A DNA stretch of 64,000 bases from Chryseobacterium oranimense (GCF_025244725.1 NZ_CP104203.1:1364001-1428000); one strand, 5' to 3'. Shown: positions 35,862 through 44,812, numbered from the stretch's first letter. The notes: a model not told the origin generated them from the letters alone. Numbers and translations: made by a program.

Positions 35862-36671
35862 TCACGCTTTATCAACGTAATAAAATCTGGTAATATTTTT
35901 AAAGGGAAAATGATAGGTTCTGTGAAAAAATTTATACATATTGCTATATTCAGCAAACCTATGCTTATACACAATTTCTTTTATCATCAGCTTTGAAAAC
36001 ATGAGGTCTTCTACTACATCCATCATTTTCAGCTTAATTGTAAAATCATAGAAAGTGGTCCCAAAATACTGCCGGCAGTCCTTTTGAAACTGCAGGTAGC
36101 TTAAATTATTAATCTTACTCAGATTCCTTATGTTAACAGAAGGATCCGATTTGAATTTTACAAGTACATTATCCAGATAATTTATATTGTGGGTACTGAA
36201 ATTAATCTGCCTTGTATTCAGGGTAAACTCATGCAAAAAGCTTTGTGCTGTTTTGGCTGAATGGTCAATTAAACAAAGCCCGAATACTGTGGAAAGATCT
36301 GAAAAACTATTATAGAAATTCAGATGTAACGGGATAAAGCTATAGCCGAAACCTGAATTGCTATCAAGCGTGGAACCTATTACTTTGTTCAGGTAAGAAA
36401 TAACTTTTTTATTTAATTGAACATTACTGCTTAATCCATTATCAGGGGAATAATATATCTGTATTTCCCTTACAGAGTATAAAAAATCATGCGGTAAAAT
36501 ATTAAGAGCCTTGAATAGGGCAATATGGGTTTCTATAACCACATCAGTATAACCACTCAACTGTTTTTCAAGCAAGTAATCATGGTTTTTACTATTGGAT
36601 AAAAATTCAGATAATAAATATATTGCCTTATTGACTCTTTGCTCAATCAGAGAAAGGAGTTTGACATTCAT
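35862..36671 (-). CDS. AraC-like transcriptional regulator
   Basis: A 269-residue protein with a C-terminal (about 175-265) AraC-type double helix-turn-helix: SVNIRNLSKINNLSYLQFQKDCRQYFGTTFYDFTIKLKM, then MIKEIVYKHRFAEYSNMYKFFHRTYHFP, in which the second HTH keeps the family spacing but the usual GF..YF..FKK motif is degenerate. The N-terminal 170 residues are helical and unrecognised. It is divergent from the outer-membrane gene of the peptide cluster, separated by 442 bases, so control of that cluster is a fair inference. Confidence 0.7.
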   Translation of the reverse strand: MNVKLLSLIEQRVNKAIYLLSEFLSNSKNHDYLLEKQLSGYTDVVIETHIALFKALNILPHDFLYSVREIQIYYSPDNGLSSNVQLNKKVISYLNKVIGSTLDSNSGFGYSFIPLHLNFYNSFSDLSTVFGLCLIDHSAKTAQSFLHEFTLNTRQINFSTHNINYLDNVLVKFKSDPSVNIRNLSKINNLSYLQFQKDCRQYFGTTFYDFTIKLKMMDVVEDLMFSKLMIKEIVYKHRFAEYSNMYKFFHRTYHFPFKNITRFYYVDKA

Positions 36672-37113
36672 AATTATTTGTTTTCATAGTTAGGTTTAGT
36701 TTTAATGTATTAAATCACTTCATGGCGACTAATTTATATTAAAAATATGTTAAATTCAAATATATTTTAAAATAAAAGCAATTAAGATTGTATTTGTGGT
36801 ACTTAAAATCAAAACCTAGCCAGGGATTTAAATAATTTTTTCCGTCTGCTATTGAACAAGTATTAAAAGGTTATTTAAGATTTTATCTATATTTCCCTTT
36901 ATTTTTTTCACAATAGAAGGAGTTGTTAATCATTTTTTATCACAATATCACATTAAAGTGATATTAATAGCCTACAATAAAAAATAACGCAAATATTTAA
37001 TCGTTTATAACTAATTGTATATTAAATAATTATACTATTAACCCTAAATAATTATTATTTTTTTTTTGAATATTTAAAAAATATTATTTCCTTAGTCAGA
37101 GAAAAAACTAGAA
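36672..37113. other. Intergenic regulatory region between araC-like gene and peptide cluster
   Basis: 442 very AT-rich bases separating divergent genes. Apart from the symmetric site at 36944-36965 it shows long A/T runs just before the receptor gene and no clean TAnnTTTG, which would fit an activator-dependent promoter. No ORF or RNA is recognised. Confidence 0.5.
36944..36965. promoter_or_regulatory. Two-fold symmetric operator-like site
   Basis: AATATCAC and GTGATATT are perfect 8-bp inverted arms around a 6-nt spacer; an extra TATCACA half-site lies just upstream. It is 150 nt before the receptor ATG and about 270 nt before the regulator's. Confidence 0.5.
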
Positions 37114-39477
37114 ATGACCAACTCAAAACTTCTGCTTACGGCACTTGCCTTTGGTATGTTATCCAATACGGTAGCTGCTCAACAATATACACTTAGCGGA
37201 AGTGTTATCAATGGTCTTAACGGTGATCTGCGGGATACCAATCTGCAGGTAAAAAATAAGCAGAGCCAGATTGTTGTAAATGCACAAACGGATCCTTCGG
37301 GTAAATTTAAAATACTTTTGAATAAGGGAGCGTATACACTTCTGATTACTCAATTGGGAAAGAAATATTATGAAAAATCTATCGAGCTAAACGGAGATAT
37401 TGATTTAGGAACTATTACCATTAGTAACAATATTTTGCTGGAAGGTGTGGTTATCAACGGACAGAAACAGCTCATTGAAAGAAAAACAGACCGTTTGATA
37501 TTCAATGTTGAAAAATCAGCATTTGCTGCCGGTGGAAACGGGCTGGATGCCATTACGGTAACCCCGGGACTTCTGGTAAGCAACGAAACGATAACGATGC
37601 TTGGAAAAAGCGGAATGGGATTTATGGTGGATGGCAGAATCATGAACATCAGCGGGGATGCACTCATCAGTTATTTAAAAAGTATTCCGAGCAGCGACAT
37701 TAAAAGCATTGAGGTAATCACCAATCCCCCATCCAAGTACAGTGCGGAGGGAAACAGCGGACTGGTTAATATTGTTTTAAAAAAATCACGGGCAGATAAT
37801 TGGTCATCCACCGTTATGACTAGTTACCAGCAAGGGAAATATGCACAGCAATCCTCCTCTGCCAATTTAAGCTATAAAAAGAAAAAACTGTCTTTATTTT
37901 CCAACCTGAATTACAGCTACGGCAAATATTACGGTATGGAAGAGCTGGAAATTCAGTATCCGGAAACCTACTGGCATTCCGATAAAGAATATCAATATAA
38001 AATAAATACATTATCCGGGAGAATTGCAGTCGATTATGATCTGTCCAAACAGCTTCAGATCGGGGCTATGTATAATGGAAGCTTAAGTAAACCCATTACA
38101 GAAGATGATGATTTATCCCTTGAAAATAATCCGGCTTATACCAACCAATATCATACAGTTGGCAGAACTGAGAGAAAAAGACAGCTGCACACCGTCAACT
38201 TTCATACGATTTATAAAATAGACAGTTTAGGAAAACAGCTTAATCTTGATTTTGATTTTTTCACGTACAGGGACAAAAGTGACAGAAATTTTGATGTATA
38301 CCTGAATAATGCTGCCGCTTTTGAGAGCCGGAATCAGAATAATGCGCTTCAAAATATAAATAATTACTCTGTAAATCTGGATATGGAGCATCCTACGAAA
38401 GCTGTCAAATTAAACTACGGAGCAAGGGTCTCTTTTTCGAAGACGAATAATGATCTTTATTCGGATATACAGCAGGTTGGGTTTTTGCAGCAGGATCTTT
38501 TCACATACAGGGAAAATACACAGGCTCTTTTTTTCTCGGGTGAAAGGGAAATTGGGAAAAAAAAGGAATGGTCGGCCAAATTAGGGCTAAGGGTTGAAAA
38601 TACTCAACTGGAATCTGAAAATGTTTTCATGGGGAATAAAAACAATACCCATTATCTGAAGTTCTTTCCAACGGCATATCTTCAGTATAAACCAACTGAA
38701 AACAATACCATTTCGCTGGATTATGGCAAAAGGATTTCCAGACCGTCATTTACTAACCTGAATCCTTTCCGCATCTACAGCAGCCCGTTTAGCTATTGGG
38801 AGGGTAACCCATCGTTAACGCCGTCCTATACTCATAATATTGAACTGAACTATATCTATAAAGATATTCTTCAAAGTGTTTTATACTGGGAAAAGATTGA
38901 TGATATGTTTGGAGGGATTGTTCTATTGAACAACGATAATGTGACGCAACGGGTAACCCAGCTTAATTATGCGCAAGGACAAACGTATGGATTCCGGCAG
39001 ACCTATGTTTATAAAAAAAAGAAATGGCTGGAAAGCTATATAACAGGATATATTGGTTATCAGAAGTCAACATCAGAGATTTATCCCTTAACACCGAAGG
39101 AAATTGAAGGCTTTTTCAGCATGATTGCCATATCAGGTAACTTCCTGATCAATAGTACGATGAGCACGGGGTTTAATTTATTACACAGATTCCCCAATAA
39201 ATCTATAGATATGGTTGAGAATAAAACCAATACCCTTTTAGATTTTTATTTTAAAGCCAAACTTTGGAATAAACTGGGACTTGTATTATCTGTCAATAAT
39301 ATACTTAAGGAATATCAATTTAATTCAGTATCCGAGCGGAGCGGCAACAGGACCTACACCAACGGATATTATGATTCCAGATATGTCAGACTAACATTAA
39401 ACTATTCTTTTGGAGGGCAGATTAACGTTAATCAAAGAACTTACCGGAATCAGGAAGAAAGAAACAGAACCAACTGA
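37114..39477 (+). CDS. Outer-membrane beta-barrel receptor (TonB-dependent-receptor-like) of the peptide cluster
   Basis: A 787-residue outer-membrane protein: signal peptide (1-22, VAAQ), a carboxypeptidase-D-like regulatory beta-sandwich (about 24-105), a plug domain (about 115-215, with MVDGRIMNISGDAL and IKSIEVITNPPSKYSAEGNSGLVNIVLKK) and a C-terminal barrel of the outer-membrane beta-barrel 3 type ending in an aromatic-rich strand (YVRLTLNYSFGGQ). Such proteins in Bacteroidota import or bind peptides and siderophores with TonB, though some lack a TonB box. Placed directly upstream of the precursor, it may handle release, uptake or sensing of the peptide. Confidence 0.82.
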   Translation: MTNSKLLLTALAFGMLSNTVAAQQYTLSGSVINGLNGDLRDTNLQVKNKQSQIVVNAQTDPSGKFKILLNKGAYTLLITQLGKKYYEKSIELNGDIDLGTITISNNILLEGVVINGQKQLIERKTDRLIFNVEKSAFAAGGNGLDAITVTPGLLVSNETITMLGKSGMGFMVDGRIMNISGDALISYLKSIPSSDIKSIEVITNPPSKYSAEGNSGLVNIVLKKSRADNWSSTVMTSYQQGKYAQQSSSANLSYKKKKLSLFSNLNYSYGKYYGMEELEIQYPETYWHSDKEYQYKINTLSGRIAVDYDLSKQLQIGAMYNGSLSKPITEDDDLSLENNPAYTNQYHTVGRTERKRQLHTVNFHTIYKIDSLGKQLNLDFDFFTYRDKSDRNFDVYLNNAAAFESRNQNNALQNINNYSVNLDMEHPTKAVKLNYGARVSFSKTNNDLYSDIQQVGFLQQDLFTYRENTQALFFSGEREIGKKKEWSAKLGLRVENTQLESENVFMGNKNNTHYLKFFPTAYLQYKPTENNTISLDYGKRISRPSFTNLNPFRIYSSPFSYWEGNPSLTPSYTHNIELNYIYKDILQSVLYWEKIDDMFGGIVLLNNDNVTQRVTQLNYAQGQTYGFRQTYVYKKKKWLESYITGYIGYQKSTSEIYPLTPKEIEGFFSMIAISGNFLINSTMSTGFNLLHRFPNKSIDMVENKTNTLLDFYFKAKLWNKLGLVLSVNNILKEYQFNSVSERSGNRTYTNGYYDSRYVRLTLNYSFGGQINVNQRTYRNQEERNRTN

Positions 39478-39602
39478 TTTGTTGTTCATTGGTGTAATGG
39501 CCAGTACACTGAATGAATTATAGATATGCTTGCAAGCAAAGTCCAAAAAACGGTTAATGACTTTAAATATTTACCGAATACTAATTACAAATCTTTATTA
39601 TC

Positions 39603-39839
39603 ATGAAATCAACAAACGAAAACAAATTCGACATCTCAAAATTTACTCAAGAAAATGACACTGTAAAAGGAGGTTTTTCCAAGGCATTAGGAGGAACTAG
39701 TGCGGGCTTTGCTGGCGCAGCTGGCTCAAACATTGGGAACTGCCCTACTACAAACAGTGGAAACTGCGTAGCAGGTTGTGGTGGTACAACTCAGCCAACT
39801 CAACCCACTCAGCCAACTACGTCTACATCTATACAGTAA
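39603..39839 (+). CDS. Double-glycine RiPP precursor peptide
   Basis: A 78-residue peptide. The leader (1-24) has the shape of GG-leaders recognised by C39 peptidases, with an FDISKFTQ helix and cleavage expected after VKGG at 23-24; a second GG at 30-31 is possible. The core is Gly/Ala/Ser/Thr-rich with exactly three Cys (47, 55, 59: NCPTT, NCVAGCGG) and ends in three QPT repeats followed by TSTSIQ. The next two genes encode a radical SAM/SPASM enzyme and a C39-ABC exporter, so a modified secreted peptide is likely. Cys residues may form thioether bonds to backbone or side-chain carbons. I do not recognise the core family. Confidence 0.8.
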   Translation: MKSTNENKFDISKFTQENDTVKGGFSKALGGTSAGFAGAAGSNIGNCPTTNSGNCVAGCGGTTQPTQPTQPTTSTSIQ

Positions 39840-39855
39840 GTAATACTTTCCTGTA

Positions 39856-39886
39856 ACTAAGGGGCAATTTCTGCCCCTTAGTCTTT
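39856..39886 (+). terminator. Hairpin between precursor and maturase genes
   Basis: ACTAAGGGGCA and TGCCCCTTAGT form an 11-bp perfect stem (39856-39866 with 39872-39882), followed only by CTTTAACC. The weak T-run suggests partial termination or protection of the precursor mRNA's 3' end rather than a full stop. Confidence 0.75.
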
Positions 39887-39906
39887 AACCAAAAAACAAA
39901 CTAACT

Positions 39907-41223
39907 ATGAAATACAGCCAATTCAACTCAATTGTGCCTTTCAATAATCAGTATGCTCTGTTTAATTCCTTTGAAAAGAAAGTGATTATGCTGGAGCCTG
40001 AGCTAAAGGAACTTTTAGAAGCAGGAAAAAGAGATGGTATTGATGAGCTTTCTGAAATTCATCCCGATTTCTATGATTATCTGAAAGAAGAATATTTTCT
40101 TGTGGATGAGGACGTTAATGAAGTTCAGAAGGTAAAAGAGATATCAAAAAAAATAGATAACAATCCCAATATGTTCTTTTTGATTGTCAATCCTACGATG
40201 AATTGCAATTTCAAATGTTGGTACTGTTATGAAACCCATATTAAGAAATCAAGGTTAGAAGAAACCGTTCTGGATTCCGTTAATAAATTTATCACTAAAA
40301 CTGTTTCTCAAAAATCTATAAAAAGTTTCATTCTATCATTTTTTGGCGGTGAGCCCCTGCTGTATTTTAACAGAAATGTAACCCCGATGATCGATCACCT
40401 TGTTGAAGAATGCAAAAAATATGATACGGAATTTAATATTGCCTTCACAACCAACGGCTATTTACTGAATGATGAATTCATTAATTATTTTGTCGACAGA
40501 AATCTTGAAGCAGGTCTTCAGATTACCTTCGACGGATATGGAGAAGAGCACGATAAAGTACGCTTTGTCAATAAGACAAGAGGAAGCTATAATGAAATTG
40601 TAAGCAACATAAAGAATCTGCTGAAGCATGATAACTTTTTTGTTCGCGCAAGAATTAATTACACCCACGAAAACATTCACAACTGTTTTAAAATCGTTGA
40701 TGAGTTTTCTTATTTAAGCGAAGAAGAGAAAAAGAAAAAACTTCTTTTTGATTTTCACAGGGTATGGCAGGATGATGAACCGGACGGAACCAATATAGTC
40801 GCCGACGAGAATGCCGAAAAAATGAAAACCAAAGGATTCAATACAAAAGTGATGTATTCAATCAACAATGTACAAGATCCTTGTTACGCCGATAAAAGAA
40901 ACAGCGCAACCATTAATTATAATGGCGATTTATATAAATGTACGGCCAGGGATTTTCTTCCTAAAAACAGAGTCGGATACCTTACCCAGGACGGAGATCT
41001 GGTTTGGGAAAACAATCACCTTGAACGCCGTATGGAAGCAAAATTCCAAAACAAACCCTGCCTGCAATGCAGATTATTACCATTATGCAACGGAGGATGC
41101 AGCCAGCATGCAGTAGAGCATATTGAACTTGGCGATGAATATTGTATATATAATGGTGATGATCATGAAAAAGATAAAGTAGTACTAAGCAAAATAGAAG
41201 AAATAGTGAATGCGTTGGCCTAA
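39907..41223 (+). CDS. Radical SAM/SPASM peptide maturase
   Basis: A 438-residue enzyme. Residues 1-85 are a region that could recognise the leader. The radical SAM core (about 90-310) has the [4Fe-4S] motif MNCNFKCWYC (Cys100, Cys104, Cys107), the SAM-binding FGGEPLLY and TNGYLL. The C-terminal SPASM region (about 330-420) includes DPCYADK, the YKCTARDF strand and CLQCRLLPLCNGGC ... EYC, providing ligands for two auxiliary clusters. This architecture is that of enzymes modifying RiPP precursors (thioether or C-C crosslinks, epimerisation). It starts 67 nt after the precursor and overlaps the exporter by 14 nt. Confidence 0.9.
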   Translation: MKYSQFNSIVPFNNQYALFNSFEKKVIMLEPELKELLEAGKRDGIDELSEIHPDFYDYLKEEYFLVDEDVNEVQKVKEISKKIDNNPNMFFLIVNPTMNCNFKCWYCYETHIKKSRLEETVLDSVNKFITKTVSQKSIKSFILSFFGGEPLLYFNRNVTPMIDHLVEECKKYDTEFNIAFTTNGYLLNDEFINYFVDRNLEAGLQITFDGYGEEHDKVRFVNKTRGSYNEIVSNIKNLLKHDNFFVRARINYTHENIHNCFKIVDEFSYLSEEEKKKKLLFDFHRVWQDDEPDGTNIVADENAEKMKTKGFNTKVMYSINNVQDPCYADKRNSATINYNGDLYKCTARDFLPKNRVGYLTQDGDLVWENNHLERRMEAKFQNKPCLQCRLLPLCNGGCSQHAVEHIELGDEYCIYNGDDHEKDKVVLSKIEEIVNALA

Positions 41224-43423
41224 AAATAAATTTACATTTTACCACCAGCTGCAAAGTACAGATTGTGCTGCAGCCTGTCTCGCTATGATTCTCAGCTATC
41301 ATGGCAAAAAAAAGTATTCCTTTACTTTTGTAAAATCTTTATTTGAATTTACAAGAGTTGGGGTTTCCGTAGATGATGTTGTAGCAGCATCATCGAAAGC
41401 CGGGCTGAAATCTACTCCGGTACAAATCACCATTTCCGATTTAAAAGAAATTCCGCTGCCGGTCATCTTATTCTGGAAGCAGGATCACTTTATAGTACTG
41501 GAAAATATTGAAGAAAAAAACAATCAGAATACTTATTTTTTAGCTGATCCCGCATACGGAAGAATTAAACTGGATGAAGAAGGTTTCTCCAATGAATGGC
41601 GTGGAACAGGAGATAAAGGCATTCTTATTTACTCTGAAAAAGACCCTGAATGGGAGGCTACAAAGCTCCCTACTGATCAGCCTGAGAGTTTTTCAAAATC
41701 TGAATTTTTCAGAGAAGCTGTCAATTACGTTAAAAGCCGTAAAGGAGGCTATCTTTTAGCCATTTTCTTAATTATTATCGGGTTGCTGATCAACAGCAGC
41801 ATTCCTTTTGTCTTTAAAAATATAATTGATGAAGGAATATTACAGAAAAACTCAAATCTTATACTTTTTTTGCTTGCGTCGCAACTTGTATTGTTTATTT
41901 CCAGCTTTATCAGCGATTTTTTCAGTAATTTACTACTTACCAAAATCAACTTTAATTTAAGTATTTCACTTAAAAGCAACCTTCTTAAAAAACTGATGAA
42001 CCTGCCGATCCGTTACTTTGATACGAGGTTAAATACAGAAACCCTCCAAAGAATTAATGACCAGCAGAAAATTCAGAATTATGTCACATGGAAAGGAGTT
42101 GATTTTTTAATCAGCATATTGAATATTTTACTTTTCGGAAGCATTTTATTTTATTTCAGCCGATGGGTTTTTATTGTTTATCTTGTTCTCTCGGTAATGA
42201 GCGTTGCATGGATCTTCTTGTTTCTGAAAAAACGGGCCGTTCTTGAATATGCATTATTTCTGAGACAGTCGGAAAACAGTAACCATATTTATGAATTCAT
42301 TATGAATATGCCTGAAATAAAGGTAAATAATGCCCAGACTTTTTCCATTAATAAAATACTTGCGATTCAGAAAAAACTCAATTCAATTGAACTGAACTCC
42401 TTATTTCTGAATATGTACCAGCTGGTAGGTGTGAATTTTTTATCCAAACTTAAGGAAATCACAGCTATTGGTATCTGTGCCATTTTAATCATGGACGGGA
42501 AAATGAGTTTAGGGGTTCTGATGAGTATTTCCTACGTTATCGGGCAGCTTTCCTCTCCCATCAACAGATTGGTCAGTCTGGTAAAAGACACTCAGGACGC
42601 AGAAATCGCCTCTAAAAGAATTGGTGAAATTTATAATGAGCAGGAGGAAAATCTGGCAAGAACAATAAATCTCACATCGCAAGTCAACACCCTTTCCATT
42701 AACAATATTTCATTTAAATATCCTGGAAACTTCAATCCTTTTGTTCTAAACGATATCAATTTCAAAATTCTTCCCAATAAAGTAACAGCCATAGTAGGTT
42801 CCAGCGGAAGCGGTAAAACCACCCTGCTTAAAATATTATTGGCCTACTACCCTGTCACTTCCGGTAAAATATTACTCAATGGCATGGATCTAAACGATGT
42901 TTACGCAGATCAATGGCGTAAGAAATGCGGTATTGTACTTCAGGACGGCCATATTTTCAGTGGAACTCTTGCCGAGAACATCGCTTTTACCGAAGAAAAA
43001 ATTGAGTATGATAAATTAATGGAAGCTGCAAGAATTGCATGTATTGATTCCTTTATTGAATCACTTCCAATGGGTTATAATACCAAAGTAGGTAATATCG
43101 GAATTCAGTTAAGCGGCGGACAAAAACAGCGTATTTTAATAGCCAGAGCCGTCTATAAGGATCCTGAATTCCTGTTCTTGGATGAAGCAACTTCAGCACT
43201 GGACGCCGAAAACGAAAAGCAGATCTATAATAATCTCCAGTCATTCTTTGAAGGCAGAACCGTTGTTGTGATTGCCCATCGTTTGTCAACCGTAAAAAAT
43301 GCTGACCAGATTATTGTTCTGAAGCATGGAAAAATTGCAGAAATAGGAAATCACTATAAACTGGTGGATACTAAAAATGAATATTTTAATCTGGTAAGAA
43401 ATCAGTTGGAGCTGGGGAATTAA
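41210..43423 (+). CDS. C39-peptidase ABC exporter (PCAT-type)
   Basis: A 737-residue protein. Residues about 8-135 are a C39 cysteine peptidase with oxyanion Gln15, nucleophile Cys19 (QSTDCAAACLAMI), catalytic His in WKQDHFIVLENI and Asp in LADPAYG. It should cut the GG leader and keep activity, since all residues are present. Six transmembrane segments follow (about 170-440), then an ABC ATPase (about 475-735) with GSSGSGKTTLL, LSGGQKQRI, FLFLDEATSALD and IAHRLSTV. The start overlaps the maturase gene. No HlyD-like adaptor is present nearby. Confidence 0.94.
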   Translation: MRWPKNKFTFYHQLQSTDCAAACLAMILSYHGKKKYSFTFVKSLFEFTRVGVSVDDVVAASSKAGLKSTPVQITISDLKEIPLPVILFWKQDHFIVLENIEEKNNQNTYFLADPAYGRIKLDEEGFSNEWRGTGDKGILIYSEKDPEWEATKLPTDQPESFSKSEFFREAVNYVKSRKGGYLLAIFLIIIGLLINSSIPFVFKNIIDEGILQKNSNLILFLLASQLVLFISSFISDFFSNLLLTKINFNLSISLKSNLLKKLMNLPIRYFDTRLNTETLQRINDQQKIQNYVTWKGVDFLISILNILLFGSILFYFSRWVFIVYLVLSVMSVAWIFLFLKKRAVLEYALFLRQSENSNHIYEFIMNMPEIKVNNAQTFSINKILAIQKKLNSIELNSLFLNMYQLVGVNFLSKLKEITAIGICAILIMDGKMSLGVLMSISYVIGQLSSPINRLVSLVKDTQDAEIASKRIGEIYNEQEENLARTINLTSQVNTLSINNISFKYPGNFNPFVLNDINFKILPNKVTAIVGSSGSGKTTLLKILLAYYPVTSGKILLNGMDLNDVYADQWRKKCGIVLQDGHIFSGTLAENIAFTEEKIEYDKLMEAARIACIDSFIESLPMGYNTKVGNIGIQLSGGQKQRILIARAVYKDPEFLFLDEATSALDAENEKQIYNNLQSFFEGRTVVVIAHRLSTVKNADQIIVLKHGKIAEIGNHYKLVDTKNEYFNLVRNQLELGN

Positions 43424-43448
43424 GATTTATATTTTCAGTAAAAAATAA

Positions 43449-43478
43449 AAGCCTGTAATTTAATCATTACAGGCTTTG
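43449..43478. terminator. Bidirectional terminator after the exporter and after tRNA-Ala
   Basis: GCCTGTAAT and ATTACAGGC form a 9-bp stem with A- and T-rich flanks on both sides; it lies 3' of both the exporter (+) and the tRNA (-). Confidence 0.85.
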
Positions 43479-43489
43479 CTTATTTATTG

Positions 43490-43563
43490 TGGAGAATACG
43501 GGGATCGAACCCGTCACCTTTAGACTGCCAGTCTAACGCTCTAGCCAGATGAGCTAATTCCCC
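43490..43563 (-). tRNA. tRNA-Ala (anticodon GGC)
   Basis: The minus-strand sequence folds fully: acceptor GGGGAAT/ATTCTCC including the G3-U70 wobble that identifies alanine tRNAs, D-arm GCTC/GAGC, anticodon stem TTAGA/TCTAA with loop CTGGCAG (anticodon GGC), variable AGGTG, T-arm ACGGG TTCGATC CCCGT, discriminator A. The CCA end is not encoded. Confidence 0.95.
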
Positions 43564-43726
43564 TACTTTTTTAAAGCGGTACAAAAGTAAGTATTTAAAC
43601 TGCATATCCAAATATTTTTTCAATTTTTTTATTAGATTTTTTTACTTTTTTGGATTGCCATCCGGCATTACAAATCATTCAAACAAAAAAGGAAGGATTT
43701 TAAATTCATAAAACACTTGCAATCAA

Positions 43727-44209
43727 CTATTCACTTTCTTTTTTCATTTTCAAAGCCCTCTGATAGAAAGACTGCTCGGCTATTTTTTCTTCCGCTTCAT
43801 TAATTGCTGCCAGGAGATTATTGTTATTATCCGCGATTTCGCCAAGTACTTTTGACACCAGTTCCCAAACCGGCTTCATTTTCTCAATCAGTTCAACACC
43901 TTTGGGGGTTAGTATAATCAGTCTTCTGCGCTCGTCCTGTTTGTCTTTTTTGGATTGAATAAGCTTTTCTTTTTCCAGTTCTTTCAGTAAACTTATGGTA
44001 GATGGATGGGTATACCCTATTTCGTTGGCAATTTCCACAACGCTCAGCATTTCTTTATGATGGAGAGTAAAGATCACAGGAAACCACTTGGGTTCAAAGT
44101 CAATGCCGAAAGATTTATAAATCATGGCTCCATCTTTTCTCAATTGTTCACTTAACCGCTGTAGCCTTGTTGATATGGCCAGGATTCCTGATTCATCTAT
44201 TATATTCAT
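43727..44209 (-). CDS. MarR-family transcriptional regulator
   Basis: A 160-residue winged-helix protein. The DNA-binding part (about 50-115) has LHHKEMLSVVEIANEIGYTHPSTISLLKELEKEKLIQSKKDKQDERRRLIILTPKG, a classic MarR helix-turn-helix plus wing. The flanking helices give the dimer interface. It is translated with the GNAT gene, overlapping it by 4 nt, and a palindrome overlaps the shared promoter; autoregulation is likely. The ligand is unknown. Confidence 0.9.
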   Translation of the reverse strand: MNIIDESGILAISTRLQRLSEQLRKDGAMIYKSFGIDFEPKWFPVIFTLHHKEMLSVVEIANEIGYTHPSTISLLKELEKEKLIQSKKDKQDERRRLIILTPKGVELIEKMKPVWELVSKVLGEIADNNNNLLAAINEAEEKIAEQSFYQRALKMKKESE

Positions 44210-44703
44210 ACCGTTTGATTTATATTTAAATAGTAGAAAACATTATCTGCATCCATCAGTGGAAAACGGGCTGGCAGATTTTTCTTTTCAACCTGTAAAA
44301 AATGATTGCGTTCATAAAAACGCATAGCTGCCTTTAATATGTTGACGGTTCCAAGATAGATGGCATCTATTCCATTTTCACGACAGAAAGATATTAAAAC
44401 TTCCAGAAGCTCCTGTGCAATATTCAGTTCTTTTCCCCTGAATTCTTTTTTAACAAACATTTTTCTCACCGCTCCTGCTCTTTCATCAAATTTAACCAAA
44501 GCTATGGAACCCACCAGCTCACCGTCTATAAAAGCACCCCAGAAATTTCCGCCGGATTCCATATAAAAGCTCTCAATCATTTTTAAATCCGGCTGATCTT
44601 CTATTGTAATGGGTACATTAAATTCTTTTTGCTGGATGGTAAGAATTAAGTCAATCAGCTGATCTGAATAAGTATTATCTAATTGTTGGATAGTCATTTT
44701 CAT
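44206..44703 (-). CDS. GNAT-family N-acetyltransferase
   Basis: A 165-residue acetyltransferase. The acetyl-CoA signature is in KMFVKKEFRGKELNIAQELLEVLISFCRENG, followed by IYLGTVNILKAAMRFYERNHF. Substrate cannot be told. It is the first gene of a two-gene operon with a MarR regulator, a pairing also found as MarR-GNAT fusions, which suggests control by the molecule that is acetylated. Confidence 0.88.
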   Translation of the reverse strand: MKMTIQQLDNTYSDQLIDLILTIQQKEFNVPITIEDQPDLKMIESFYMESGGNFWGAFIDGELVGSIALVKFDERAGAVRKMFVKKEFRGKELNIAQELLEVLISFCRENGIDAIYLGTVNILKAAMRFYERNHFLQVEKKNLPARFPLMDADNVFYYLNINQTV

Positions 44704-44722
44704 ATGTATTTTATTTACAGTT

Positions 44723-44738
44723 CAAAACTACGTAGTTT
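44723..44738 (-). promoter_or_regulatory. Promoter -7 element and overlapping MarR operator
   Basis: On the minus strand TAGTTTTG (44730-44723) fits TAnnTTTG. It overlaps the 14-bp perfect palindrome AAACTACGTAGTTT at 44725-44738, and a further GTAGTTTGCTAC symmetry extends it to 44743. A dimeric MarR bound there would block RNA polymerase. Confidence 0.6.
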
Positions 44739-44812
44739 GCTACATATATACAACCTGTTTTTTATTTTTATAAAAATTTTAACAATTCATATACAATATA
44801 TCAGCCAACAAA

